DNA from: an uncultured Bacilli bacterium
Lineage (GTDB): Bacteria > Bacillota_I > Bacilli_A > RF39 > UBA660
DNA: 52,907 nucleotides
Direction of reading: 5' to 3'
NCBI GenBank assembly: GCA_944371305.1
Contig: CALVXM010000006.1
Location: 1 to 52,907, forward strand
Part shown: positions 25,671-34,267 of the stretch, piece by piece
Layout of the letters: each line of letters begins with the position of its first letter
Position numbering within the stretch: the first letter of the stretch is position 1
Notes under the pieces: model-generated
The model's database searches: none
What the model was told of the DNA's origin: nothing
The model's input: only the letters and a program-made list of their open reading frames with translations
Translations under genes and position numbers: made by a program

Positions 25671-27455
25671 TTATAATCCGCCACCACTTCCAAATGAATC
25701 TAATTCTTGTTCGGTAGCAATAATATTTATACGCATCCTTCGGCTACCACAGACGAATAATGCTTCACCTTGATTATAACGTTTAATACTTTCTTTTTCA
25801 TTATCGTTTAAATCGATTAACTTAGACAAATCTTCAACTGCTTGTTTTTTTAATCCCATTACAATGTAATAAGATGTATTGTCAAAGATTGCTTTACCTT
25901 GAGTTATAACAGCAGGATCACTAAAATCTGAAGGTTGTTGTGTGATTATAATAGTACCTGTGTTATATTTTCTAGCACGTCTTTGAATTTGACCTAAGAA
26001 ATCCGCTCCTAAAACATTACTTCCAGAAATTAATACATGGGCTTCATCAACAGTTAAAACTGTGTTGATATTAGGATTTAAAGTCAGACTCCATGCATAC
26101 TTCAAAATATTAAAGAATAAAGCATTTCTAATATTCTTATCACTATTCATAAGTTCTTTTATATTAAATACAATAAAATTACTTTGTGGTTGGATTGTAG
26201 TATGTCCATCAAAATAATAACGCAACTCTTTAACCAATGGACGAATTTTTAATTCTAACTTTTCCAAAATATCTTTTTCATGAGTTTTTTCTGGAATAGA
26301 TAACAACTTGCCTCTTATTGTAGCATATACATCCTTAAAAGTTGGATAATCTTGTGATGTTAATTTAGAAAAATCTGTCGTAAAATCAATTCCAAAACGA
26401 CGATATGTATCTTGAACGATTTCACTAAACATATTAATTGTATCTTCTTCCGTACTTGGATCATAATATTTAATAAAAGCTTTTAAAGTTTGAAGTGTTC
26501 TAGTTAGAACAGTATATCCCAATCCTTGTTTGATCTCCTCTTCATCGGCATCCATGACAATTTCTAATGGATTAACCATTCCGAACTCGCCACCTTTTCC
26601 TAAATCGATGAAATCACCACCATACAATTTAGCCATATCCTCTAATTCACCTTCAGGATCGATGACAACTAACTGAATATCATTTCTAATATGTGTTCTT
26701 AATAATAATTTAGCAGCAGTTGATTTACCCGAACCTGATGTACCTAAGATAATTACGTTGGCATTGTTACGATTGTGTTCTTTTCTAATTTGATATAAAA
26801 ATTGATTAAATAATATAACACCACCAGAAAAATCAACACCTAATAGACAAGATAATCCTGGATCTTTGATACTATCAAAGATAAAAGGAAACATTGCCGC
26901 TATTGTAGGTGCAGGAATAGGTGTACCTATTCTACTTTCGATCGGTTGATTAGGATAAATTGGCAATATTGATTTAAGTACTCGTTCTTGCTCAAACCTT
27001 AATGGAAAAGCACGCATTTCCATTGCTTCTAAGTAACTTTTCACCTGTAATTTTTTGCTTATTAATTCTTCTTCTGAATCAGCAGTTACCATAACATGCA
27101 ATTGGAAATCAAAAATTTTAGATTGTGTACTAACTAACTGAGAAATAAAATATTCTAACGATTCATAATCTTGTCTAATTCTCTCTTGGATAGTTTTATC
27201 ATTTTCTTCTTGATATCTTGCTTTTAAATCGGCTATTTCTTTATTTAACATTCTTTGAATAACACTAAATGGCAAAGGAATATGTTTGATAACTACTTTA
27301 ACACCAGACATACTAGTTAAATTAGCTAAATAACCTGGTGATATAAATTTTGGATAAGAAATAACTGATAAAATAGTTGCATATTTATCACTAATTATAA
27401 AATCACTTGATCTAAATTCAAGCCCTTTAGGAGCTATTTGACTTTTTATATCCAT
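25671..27455 (-). CDS. VirB4-type ATPase, main part
   Basis: 594 aa. It powers assembly or substrate transfer of the type IV secretion system. Walker A is GTSGSGKSTAAK near residue 245; Walker B lies in VLTVDEAHVL; FDNTSYYIVMGLKKQ and IQRRARKYNTGTIIITQQ are typical VirB4/TraC segments. The usual ~200-residue N-terminal domain is missing here and is supplied by the next gene upstream, whose stop overlaps this ATG by one base (TAATG). The two chains together equal a normal VirB4 of ~780 aa. Confidence 0.93.
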   Translation of the reverse strand: MDIKSQIAPKGLEFRSSDFIISDKYATILSVISYPKFISPGYLANLTSMSGVKVVIKHIPLPFSVIQRMLNKEIADLKARYQEENDKTIQERIRQDYESLEYFISQLVSTQSKIFDFQLHVMVTADSEEELISKKLQVKSYLEAMEMRAFPLRFEQERVLKSILPIYPNQPIESRIGTPIPAPTIAAMFPFIFDSIKDPGLSCLLGVDFSGGVILFNQFLYQIRKEHNRNNANVIILGTSGSGKSTAAKLLLRTHIRNDIQLVVIDPEGELEDMAKLYGGDFIDLGKGGEFGMVNPLEIVMDADEEEIKQGLGYTVLTRTLQTLKAFIKYYDPSTEEDTINMFSEIVQDTYRRFGIDFTTDFSKLTSQDYPTFKDVYATIRGKLLSIPEKTHEKDILEKLELKIRPLVKELRYYFDGHTTIQPQSNFIVFNIKELMNSDKNIRNALFFNILKYAWSLTLNPNINTVLTVDEAHVLISGSNVLGADFLGQIQRRARKYNTGTIIITQQPSDFSDPAVITQGKAIFDNTSYYIVMGLKKQAVEDLSKLIDLNDNEKESIKRYNQGEALFVCGSRRMRINIIATEQELDSFGSGGGL

Positions 27456-28000
27456 TATCCTAACACCGTCCCAAATGTCGTAGTAACTCCTCCATTTAAG
27501 AAGTTATCTAAAATCATTCTTAAATCATCATTAGTCGTTTGATATGCAACTAATCCAGCACCAGCAAAAGTATTTATCAAAGTTCTAATCCTTTTCTGAA
27601 TAATATCATCTTTCTTTTCCCTAAATAGTAAAAAGTATTCAGTATCGACAATATTATTATTCATAAACATATTCCCTTTATTTATATCTTCCATAATTAA
27701 TTTTCTCTTAACTGGATTTGATATATTATTATAAAACAACTCTAATTGTGAAAGATACACATTAATATCGACTGGTCGATCAGCAGCAATAATCCAAAAC
27801 TCATAATCAATGGTATTATAAACTGTAGTCAAATTAGATATAATTCCATTTTGTGTTTCTTGATCTAGAATAAAAATATTTCTTGGCATTATCTTTACCC
27901 CAGTTACTTTTAATCCGTTATCCAAAATTATATTGCCATTTTTAATTTCCTTAATTGGTACAAAATCAGTACTATAATTACTTTTTTTGGTCTTCGCCAT
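27455..28000 (-). CDS. VirB4 N-terminal domain as a separate gene
   Basis: About 181 aa. It starts with a basic stretch and VPIKEIKNGNIILDNGLKVTG, the opening strand pattern of VirB4/TraC N-terminal domains, and continues through YFLLFREKKDDIIQKRIRTL. It ends with LNGGVTTTFGTVLG just where the ATPase part begins. Adjacent order and one-base overlap show a split of VirB4 rather than a random pseudogene; both frames are intact. ATG at 28000 (GTG at 28009 possible) lies inside the end of the PrgI-like gene. Confidence 0.75.
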   Translation of the reverse strand: MAKTKKSNYSTDFVPIKEIKNGNIILDNGLKVTGVKIMPRNIFILDQETQNGIISNLTTVYNTIDYEFWIIAADRPVDINVYLSQLELFYNNISNPVKRKLIMEDINKGNMFMNNNIVDTEYFLLFREKKDDIIQKRIRTLINTFAGAGLVAYQTTNDDLRMILDNFLNGGVTTTFGTVLG

Positions 28001-28295
28001 GAGGAACACACCAACCTTTCCATTTAAACTTCCTTTGATTCATAAAAAATGATATTGCTGACATTAATAAAGTTCGCATATTATAATAGTTAGGGACCGG
28101 CATCACTAGAAATCCAGTAACTAATGCCGGTAATAAAGCTATTATCGCTACGACAATTTGCTCTACTGGTAGAATCATTAACATTAATAATGATAATCCT
28201 ATTCCTATTAAAAATAATATCAAATCAAATTTAGTAAACAAACCAAAAATCAACATTGATTTTTTTGTGTTTGCTGGTATTAAATAACTATTCAT
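27978..28295 (-). CDS. PrgI/VirB3-like membrane protein
   Basis: 105 aa with two membrane helices (~20-40 and ~45-70) and the N-terminal YLIPANTKKSMLIFG stretch common to PrgI-family proteins of Gram-positive conjugation systems. It always precedes VirB4 in such systems, as here, and probably docks the ATPase to the inner face of the channel. GGGTG precedes the ATG. Its end overlaps the start of the VirB4 N-terminal gene. Confidence 0.85.
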   Translation of the reverse strand: MNSYLIPANTKKSMLIFGLFTKFDLILFLIGIGLSLLMLMILPVEQIVVAIIALLPALVTGFLVMPVPNYYNMRTLLMSAISFFMNQRKFKWKGWCVPHGEDQKK

Positions 28296-28312
28296 TTAGT
28301 ATCACACCCTTT

Positions 28313-30184
28313 TTATTTTTTTTTCCAATTTGATTCATTCCCTATTATTATTCCTGAATCTGTATATTGTTCACCAGCTTTAACATTTACAGTTGTGTCA
28401 GTCGAAGCTGTATTAATATGTGGTGCAGAAGATGTTTGTTGTGTACTATTTACAGAATTTTCAACTCTAGGGGCAGAAGCCGCTGCCATAGCAGCTTCAA
28501 GATCTTTTTGTGGAGAATCATCGATATGATATAATCTCTTGACATCTTTAATTTGATCATCAATAACCGAAATATGTTTAGAAATTTTTCCATATTGACT
28601 TCTATTTGCCTCAATATCCGCAGTTAAATTTTTTCTTCTTTCTGGATCGTTAGTATTTTTCAATTGATCATATAAAGTTTGAAGTTCTGCGTCCAAAGCT
28701 GCTTGTTGTCCTTGTAAAGCATATTTACTTTGTTTATATTCATCAACTTTTTTTGCGCCACTTTTGCTTCCAATTACCTTCCAAGGATCAAATGTTCCAT
28801 AATCTTTACCAGTTATAGTTTTATAACCTGATTGTATTCCTGTATGAAATGGCCTTGTAGATTTTCCGCCTTTGTCGTCACCCATTAAAGGAACTTTACC
28901 TTTTACTTCTCTTCTAGATCCCATCATACCTTGCCATACACCACGCATAGGAGCTCCCGCTTGTCGTCCAGCCTTAAAACCGGCATATGCACCACCAGCC
29001 ATTGCAGCAGCTGATGTTAAACCGGCACCTAATAGTGGAGTTTGTCTAACCTTATTCATTGGGTTCATTGTAAATTTGCCATCCATCTTAACACCAGTTA
29101 TATCTTGAATTAGTTGTGGTAATTGTTTAGCAAACAATAATGCGCCTATTATTATAAATACTTTAACAAAAACATTAACTTCAGTTTCTAAACCAGTTAC
29201 AGCATCAACAAATCTCAAATCAATTACTTGGGTTATAACGAATACTGCAAAATAAATTGCTAATAAACGTATAAACAAATCTAAATATGTTTTAACACAT
29301 ACTCCTACCCATTTATTAAAAGTTTCTGTTCCTTTTTTAGGATCGATTCTCGATACAATTGGTATAGGAGCTAGCATTCTTAGGAAACCTAACTTAACAC
29401 TTCTAACTGCAACATCAAAACAAAAAACTATTAAAAGTAAAGCTACAGCCCCACCACCTAAGGTTGATATAAAAGGTAAATAACTCATTACATAAGAATC
29501 ATTAGTCCCTTTTTGATTTAAAAAATCACTATTCATGTATATAGAAATACTGCCTGTTTTATAAGAATAAACTAACGTATCTTTAAAATTTTCAAAATTT
29601 TCTTCATCACCATTAAACGCATTAGTCTCACAATTTGCCTCGTTAGCCGTAGGATAATCTTCTAAACATTCCTTATTATCGCCACAATGAATGCCATCAC
29701 ACTCTGGAAAAACATCAGTATCAACATGATAAAAAGCCTTAAACGTCTCAGAAGCCATTGTATTACCAGGATCATTAACTACGACACTATTTGTTTCTGA
29801 TGTTGAAAATATTTTACCAAGAATATTATCTCTTAAAATTATTCTTTGAATATCCATAGCCTGAGAAAATATCCAAGGTGTAGCCAATAATAATGTTAAA
29901 GTTATTATAATATTACTAATTAATTTACTGAATCCTTTAGTTTTATCTAAAAAATCATCGGGATTAACTATATATGAAAGAATAGAAAATGAAACTTTGA
30001 ATAACATAAAAATACCTAAAAGGGCATAAACCTTAGAGGCGAACAGATCAATTACCTCTTCCGTAAAAATAGAAGTTTCGGCAATATCAACAAGTAAATT
30101 ATATAAAGTTACAATAAAATTGTACACTAAGCCATCTAAAAAGAAAAATACAGATCTTAATGCATCAACAAGCCATGACCACAT
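28313..30184 (-). CDS. VirB6/TrbL-like polytopic channel protein
   Basis: 623 aa. About six to eight helices in the first ~400 residues, an extracellular Cys-rich loop (FPECDGIHCGDNKECLEDY) and then a glycine/alanine-rich TrbL-like segment (LLGAGLTSAAAMAGGAYAG). The last ~180 residues are soluble, coiled-coil and Gln/Thr-rich. This is the likely membrane pore of the T4SS. ATG at 30184 is nine bases after GGGGAG; the GTG-start frame to 30208 overlaps the site. A TGATATAAT extended -10 upstream suggests its own promoter. Confidence 0.82.
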   Translation of the reverse strand: MWSWLVDALRSVFFFLDGLVYNFIVTLYNLLVDIAETSIFTEEVIDLFASKVYALLGIFMLFKVSFSILSYIVNPDDFLDKTKGFSKLISNIIITLTLLLATPWIFSQAMDIQRIILRDNILGKIFSTSETNSVVVNDPGNTMASETFKAFYHVDTDVFPECDGIHCGDNKECLEDYPTANEANCETNAFNGDEENFENFKDTLVYSYKTGSISIYMNSDFLNQKGTNDSYVMSYLPFISTLGGGAVALLLIVFCFDVAVRSVKLGFLRMLAPIPIVSRIDPKKGTETFNKWVGVCVKTYLDLFIRLLAIYFAVFVITQVIDLRFVDAVTGLETEVNVFVKVFIIIGALLFAKQLPQLIQDITGVKMDGKFTMNPMNKVRQTPLLGAGLTSAAAMAGGAYAGFKAGRQAGAPMRGVWQGMMGSRREVKGKVPLMGDDKGGKSTRPFHTGIQSGYKTITGKDYGTFDPWKVIGSKSGAKKVDEYKQSKYALQGQQAALDAELQTLYDQLKNTNDPERRKNLTADIEANRSQYGKISKHISVIDDQIKDVKRLYHIDDSPQKDLEAAMAAASAPRVENSVNSTQQTSSAPHINTASTDTTVNVKAGEQYTDSGIIIGNESNWKKK

Positions 30185-30238
30185 GAGTTCATACTCCCCT
30201 CTTCGCACATATATAGTATGCTAGAATCATTATATCAT

Positions 30239-30277
30239 AAAAAAAAAAGATAATAAATAGATTTTATATCTTTTTTT
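30239..30277 (-). terminator. Terminator after the second VirB2-like gene
   Basis: Minus strand AAAAAAAGATA and TATCTTTTTTT form an A/U stem around a 14-base loop and continue in U. With the promoter at 30656-30684 it makes a one-gene unit. Confidence 0.6.
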
Positions 30278-30632
30278 ATTGTACTCGACAATTTGCGTTA
30301 GAATCACTATAATTTATAAAGCAATCAACGCAACCCCAAATATTTTGGTCTTCATCATTAGCAACTAAATTAAATACAAGCTGAACGATAAATACAACTA
30401 AGAATACAATAACGGCTGCAATCAATCTTTTTACAAATGTTTGTTGTCCTTTCTTAATCTCATCCTCTTTTTGAGCCATAACTGCTTTACCCAAATCTAA
30501 CATACCAAACACAATTAATAAAATTGGAATTGCAATTTTAATAATATTAATAGCAGTAGTTACTAAATGAGGTATCATTGAGTCAACAACAATTGATCCA
30601 TCTCCACAAGTTACAGTATTTAATAAAAACAT
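30276..30632 (-). CDS. VirB2/TrbC-like pilin, copy B
   Basis: 118 aa. Two membrane helices (~28-48 and ~70-90) joined by a short loop with AQKEDEIKKGQQTF, then a Cys-rich tail IWGCVDCFINYSDSN. The hairpin-of-helices plan fits T4SS pilins (VirB2/T4SS_pilin). It is a paralogue of the next gene upstream, with the loop and tail motifs shared. AGGAGG precedes the ATG. It has a private promoter and terminator, as expected for a subunit made in large amounts. Confidence 0.72.
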   Translation of the reverse strand: MFLLNTVTCGDGSIVVDSMIPHLVTTAINIIKIAIPILLIVFGMLDLGKAVMAQKEDEIKKGQQTFVKRLIAAVIVFLVVFIVQLVFNLVANDEDQNIWGCVDCFINYSDSNANCRVQ

Positions 30633-30655
30633 ATAAATCCTCCTATCTATTTTTT

Positions 30656-30684
30656 ATAATACTACATTTTATTTTTTTTGTCAA
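30656..30684 (-). promoter_or_regulatory. Private promoter of VirB2-like copy B
   Basis: Minus strand TTGACA (30679-30684), 17 bases, TATTAT (30656-30661); 24 bases before the ATG. It starts right at the stop of copy A. Confidence 0.78.
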
Positions 30685-31131
30685 TTACTGTTTGACACTT
30701 GCACAATCACCATTCACAAAACAATCAACACAATTCCACATATTAGCATTTTCCCTTTGTGGGGCAACTAAACCAATGACAAATTGTACTCCAACAAACA
30801 CTAAGAATACACAAACTCCGACAATAGTTCTTCTTAAAAATGTTTGTTGTCCTTTCTTAATCTCATCTTCTTTTTGAGCAACGACAGCTTTAATCAAATC
30901 CATCATTCCAAATAAAATTATAATAATTGGCGTAGCAATTTGTAGAACTATAATTATAATTCTAGTTATTTGAGCAGCAATATAAGGAATATTCGTATCA
31001 CCACATAATATTTTTTCATAAGAATCTAAAACCAAGTTATTATCAAATATTCCCATTTCAAGTGCATCTACTTTATCAACAAAGGTGAAAGCAAGTAGAA
31101 TAGTTAAAATAATCAAACATATCTTTTTCAT
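30685..31131 (-). CDS. VirB2/TrbC-like pilin, copy A
   Basis: 148 aa. Unlike copy B it has an N-terminal signal peptide (cleavage near VDA, ~residue 23), then two helices with AQKEDEIKKGQQTF between, and the tail MWNCVDCFVNGDC. The shared loop is also nearly identical at DNA level (around 30841-30880 versus 30441-30480), showing a tandem duplication. Likely roles are pilin or a pilin-like channel subunit. Nine bases separate it from the TadZ-like gene upstream. Confidence 0.72.
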   Translation of the reverse strand: MKKICLIILTILLAFTFVDKVDALEMGIFDNNLVLDSYEKILCGDTNIPYIAAQITRIIIIVLQIATPIIIILFGMMDLIKAVVAQKEDEIKKGQQTFLRRTIVGVCVFLVFVGVQFVIGLVAPQRENANMWNCVDCFVNGDCASVKQ

Positions 31132-31140
31132 ATTCTCCCC

Positions 31141-32130
31141 CTAAAATAACCCTAAAATTTTCTTTCTTTTTTCTGTTTCTTCAGTTTGTTGTTTTAAAAA
31201 TCCCATCTTAGCTAAAAATGTATCCATAATTCTTATATTTGAATCACGTTCATTTAAAGGTGGCATATTAAAGAAAAATTTAGTTCTTGCTTCATATTCT
31301 AACTCTAAAACATCCTTAGAACTTAATAAGCTTTGATTTAATACTACTTTTCTTCCAGCTAATTCTTTAAAAGCGTTTCTTTTAATATTCATCAATCTAT
31401 TCAATTTGACTGTAGAAGGTTCAACTAAATAGATAATTTCTTGTACAACACCAAGTGCCACTGGACTTTTATTAACATCGACAATGATAACATCACGATC
31501 ATTATTTTTTTCAATAAAATTACCTAATTCTCTACTAGAAACACTATGTAGGTTTTTATCACTAAAATAATTAAAGTCATTAGCATCTACTTCGACTCCA
31601 ATAACATTATAATTTTTCTTTAATTGTTTTACCATCATATAACAAAACGTCGTAGCACCAGTTTCATCAGTCACATTCTTAACACCTATAATTCGGCAAT
31701 AATTAGCTTCCACACCTTGATATACAACTTGTTGATTAACATCTGTCTCTTCTATTTGATGATACTGTGCAACATCACGATAGCTATTCGGATTATTATA
31801 TAAATAAATAATTCCTTCAGCATTTCTAGTAAAATTATAAATTCCCATCGAAATTAATTTAGATAAATAACTAGGTGATGATGATTGTTCACTATCATCT
31901 AATAATAAAATTAATTTATCCATATCTAAAGAAATGGATAATTTTTGTAAAACTTTAATATCTGTATAATTTTTTAAAGCTGTAATATCTAATATCATTC
32001 TTTGATAATAAAAGTTTTTAAACATATTAATTATTTCTTCAACATCAAACTGTCCTTCAATTGATTTTATAACATCAATATTTAAATTGTTTAATAAATC
32101 TTTCTTCTGGTTACTAATAATGACATTCAT
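31141..32130 (-). CDS. TadZ/CpaE-like localisation protein with degenerate Walker A
   Basis: 329 aa. An N-terminal receiver-like region (~1-120), then a ParA/MinD-like region. The P-loop position reads DETGATTFCYMMVKQ, lacking the GK of a true Walker A; VEVDAND and DVIIVDVNKS stand at later switch positions. TadZ/CpaE proteins place the Tad machine in the cell and are often weak or dead ATPases. It overlaps the pseudopilin upstream by one base. It joins the Tad half of the locus to the VirB half. Confidence 0.65.
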   Translation of the reverse strand: MNVIISNQKKDLLNNLNIDVIKSIEGQFDVEEIINMFKNFYYQRMILDITALKNYTDIKVLQKLSISLDMDKLILLLDDSEQSSSPSYLSKLISMGIYNFTRNAEGIIYLYNNPNSYRDVAQYHQIEETDVNQQVVYQGVEANYCRIIGVKNVTDETGATTFCYMMVKQLKKNYNVIGVEVDANDFNYFSDKNLHSVSSRELGNFIEKNNDRDVIIVDVNKSPVALGVVQEIIYLVEPSTVKLNRLMNIKRNAFKELAGRKVVLNQSLLSSKDVLELEYEARTKFFFNMPPLNERDSNIRIMDTFLAKMGFLKQQTEETEKRKKILGLF

Positions 32131-32555
32131 TATCCTTCCACCTCACTTTTGTCAAATAAAACTCGTGTCTCTCCATATATAGGTATTTCAATAAATCCGC
32201 CAATCAAAGGAAAATCAAAATGAATAAATACTTTTACTCCATAGTAATCTCCTTTTGAAGTATTATATTGATAAACACAATAACGATAAGGACTATTGTT
32301 GTAAACTGGCATCGTTCCATTATGATCACCACATGGTTTATCAACCATACGATAACCTATGGAAGCTAAATTTTCATCAATTTCTTGTTGAGCTTCAACA
32401 GTAAATCCGTCATACTTTTCAATTATATCAATTAACCGATTACGTACTTTAAAACCTTTAGAATAAGCTATAGAACTAACAAAAAGTATGATAAAAACAC
32501 TTATAAAAATAAGTATGAGGTTAAAAACCATCGAAGTACCGATTGCCTCTTTCAT
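32130..32555 (-). CDS. TadE/F-like pseudopilin 2
   Basis: 141 aa. Short leader MKEAIG, then a hydrophobic stalk SMVFNLILIFISVFIILFV and an extracellular domain with two Cys residues (PCGDHNG, YRYCVYQ). It is paralogous to the next gene upstream (KGFKVRNRLIDIIEKY vs KAFKVNNRIVHALEKY; YCVY vs YCIY). Likely a minor pilin that primes or tips the Tad pilus. AAGGAGG precedes the ATG; a promoter lies upstream. Confidence 0.68.
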   Translation of the reverse strand: MKEAIGTSMVFNLILIFISVFIILFVSSIAYSKGFKVRNRLIDIIEKYDGFTVEAQQEIDENLASIGYRMVDKPCGDHNGTMPVYNNSPYRYCVYQYNTSKGDYYGVKVFIHFDFPLIGGFIEIPIYGETRVLFDKSEVEG

Positions 32556-32578
32556 ATTTACCTCCTTATCCTACGATA

Positions 32579-32607
32579 ATTATACTATATTTTAAAAAAT
32601 ACTACAA
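32579..32607 (-). promoter_or_regulatory. Promoter of pseudopilin 2 and tadZ
   Basis: Minus strand TTGTAG (32602-32607), 17 bases, TATAAT (32579-32584), 24 bases before the ATG. Confidence 0.72.
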
Positions 32608-32631
32608 TAGTTTTAAAAATTAAATGTAAAT

Positions 32632-32653
32632 AAAAGAATCCTATAAGGATTCA
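32632..32653 (-). terminator. Terminator of pseudopilin 1
   Basis: Minus strand GAATCC-TTATA-GGATTC followed by TTTTATTT, overlapping the end of the coding region. Confidence 0.68.
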
Positions 32654-33084
32654 TCAGTCGTAAATTTATAAATACGATTCGTTTTTGTAAAAACAGGTAC
32701 ATCAATAACACTTATTATCGGTAAATCCAAATTCATATAAGTTAAAACTCCATATGTATAATATGTACCTTTTTTAGGTTTTTCTTCATCGATATAAATA
32801 CAATATTTATAATTTTCACCTAATGCATCAACTAGATACATATCTTTATATCTTGCTTTGCAATTAGCATTTTCCAAAGAATAACCTAAATTCCCTAATG
32901 AAATTTCAATTTCTCCTTTAGCTAATTCGTTATAACCTTCATATTTTTCTAGGGCATGAACGATTCTATTATTTACTTTAAATGCTTTATAATAACTAAG
33001 GGTACCAGATAAGAAAGCAAAAACAATTACAATAAACAATATAATTATATTATAAATAAATGTATGACCTATTGGACTATTCAT
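32641..33084 (-). CDS. TadE/F-like pseudopilin 1
   Basis: 147 aa. Leader MNSPIG, hydrophobic stalk FIYNIIILFIVIVFAFL, then a ~110-residue extracellular domain with a Cys pair (NCKARY, YKYCIYI). Same fold plan as pseudopilin 2. ATG at 33084 follows GGGTG by five bases; the TTG-start frame to 33096 overlaps it. It has its own promoter and terminator. Confidence 0.68.
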   Translation of the reverse strand: MNSPIGHTFIYNIIILFIVIVFAFLSGTLSYYKAFKVNNRIVHALEKYEGYNELAKGEIEISLGNLGYSLENANCKARYKDMYLVDALGENYKYCIYIDEEKPKKGTYYTYGVLTYMNLDLPIISVIDVPVFTKTNRIYKFTTDESL

Positions 33085-33113
33085 TATAACACCCAACCTT
33101 TATTATATAGACA

Positions 33114-33142
33114 ATTATACTATAAATTGAATTTTATTGCAA
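33114..33142 (-). promoter_or_regulatory. Private promoter of pseudopilin 1
   Basis: Minus strand TTGCAA (33137-33142), 17 bases, TATAAT (33114-33119), 30 bases before the ATG. Confidence 0.74.
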
Positions 33143-33157
33143 TAATTTCAAAAAGAA

Positions 33158-33178
33158 AAAGACAAAATATGTCTTCTA
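33158..33178 (-). terminator. Terminator of the major-pilin candidate
   Basis: Minus strand AAGACA and TGTCTT around a short AT loop, followed by TTTCTTTTT, a few bases after the pilin stop. Confidence 0.65.
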
Positions 33179-33181
33179 AAA

Positions 33182-33421
33182 CTAATTAGCATCAGCATTT
33201 TGTACACATTGATTATACCCAGCTTCATCAAATAAATTTTGATTGTTACTTCCTTCAACACATTGATTACCTTTCCAAATCCCACCGTTATCTGAACAAC
33301 AAGTTCTTTTAGCTGAATTACTCATCAAGCTAGTAACAAGTGGAATTGCAATAGCAGCGATAACACCAATCAAAATAATAGTAATAACTGTCATATTTGC
33401 TTCTCCAGCTGCTTCTTTCAT
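33182..33421 (-). CDS. Flp-like major pilin candidate
   Basis: 79 aa. Leader MKEAAG, then EANMTVITIILIGVIAAIA (Glu at +1 after the Gly, then the stalk) and a 45-residue Cys-rich head (TCCSDNGG, NQCVEG, YNQCVQ). Size and layout fit Tad/Flp pilins, though the usual Glu-Tyr pair at +5/+6 is absent. It lies directly after tadC and is bracketed by a promoter and a terminator of its own, the pattern expected for an abundant subunit. A prepilin peptidase (TadV) is not in the window. GGTGGTG precedes the ATG. Confidence 0.7.
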   Translation of the reverse strand: MKEAAGEANMTVITIILIGVIAAIAIPLVTSLMSNSAKRTCCSDNGGIWKGNQCVEGSNNQNLFDEAGYNQCVQNADAN

Positions 33422-33452
33422 TTTTTCACCACCTTTATCGTTTCATAACTTT

Positions 33453-33482
33453 ATTATACCACAAATTAAAAATAAATTGCAA
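33453..33482 (-). promoter_or_regulatory. Private promoter of the major-pilin candidate
   Basis: Minus strand TTGCAA (33477-33482), 18 bases, TATAAT (33453-33458), 31 bases before the pilin ATG, in the gap after tadC. Confidence 0.76.
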
Positions 33483-33484
33483 CA

Positions 33485-34267
33485 TTAATAATTCATCATC
33501 ATCATCATAGATAATAACATTAAAACCATAATACCGCCACCGGTTACAAACAACATAATCATTGTACGTTGTTCCATAGCCGATAATCTTTCAGCATATT
33601 TTTGTTCTCTTGATTTATTTTGTAGACTTGATACTGTTCTAGAAAACATCATTAGTTGTTCTTGTTTTTTATCTTGACTACCTAAGCTTAAACGATATAA
33701 AAGACGCATCATACGCATTGAATCACGAACTGGGTATTGTTTAGCAAATTCCATGTAAGGATCAACAGTCATATCGCCACCTTCAATTTTAGCTACCAAC
33801 GATCTTAAACCAGGTTTAAATATTTCAGGAGCTTGTTCAATTGATCTTGATAAAGCTACTGGAACAGTATAGTGTTGGACTAAAATTTCCAAACTTTTTA
33901 AATAATATGGTAACATCAAATTGATATGGTGTAAATTTCTCTTATAGTAAGATCTTAAGTTAGTATAAGGTTGCTTGAACATAACAAAGCCAACTATAAC
34001 AGAAAACAATACATAAGTAAATTGTAAATTTGATAAGAATAGAAATAACATTACTACCATAGCAATCAAACCATTTCTAATTCTTTCGCCAAATTTTTTT
34101 TCGACACTCACATCAGCACCATATTTTAATTTCAACAGAAATTCATAATCTGATTCCATTAAAAATTTAAATAATGGTTGTGTTTCTTTCAAAAACTGAT
34201 TGGGTTCAACTATTTTATTATAAATTATTATAAAGAATACTATAATTCCAATTACTATAAATATCAT
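33485..34267 (-). CDS. tadC: TadC-like pilus assembly membrane protein
   Basis: 260 aa. GspF/T2SSF-type platform protein: helices at the N-terminus (~1-18), ~70-105 and at the C-terminus (~235-258), with a cytosolic helical region (MMRLLYRLSLGSQDKKQEQL, then REQKYAERLSAMEQRT) typical of T2SSF domains. With TadB it forms the inner-membrane base that the CpaF motor drives. It shares one base with the tadB stop. Confidence 0.8.
   Translation of the reverse strand: MIFIVIGIIVFFIIIYNKIVEPNQFLKETQPLFKFLMESDYEFLLKLKYGADVSVEKKFGERIRNGLIAMVVMLFLFLSNLQFTYVLFSVIVGFVMFKQPYTNLRSYYKRNLHHINLMLPYYLKSLEILVQHYTVPVALSRSIEQAPEIFKPGLRSLVAKIEGGDMTVDPYMEFAKQYPVRDSMRMMRLLYRLSLGSQDKKQEQLMMFSRTVSSLQNKSREQKYAERLSAMEQRTMIMLFVTGGGIMVLMLLSMMMMMNY

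Noticed and set aside
30578-30877. Plus-strand frame across the two VirB2-like genes
   Set aside because: Antisense shadow of two clear paralogues; no ribosome site.
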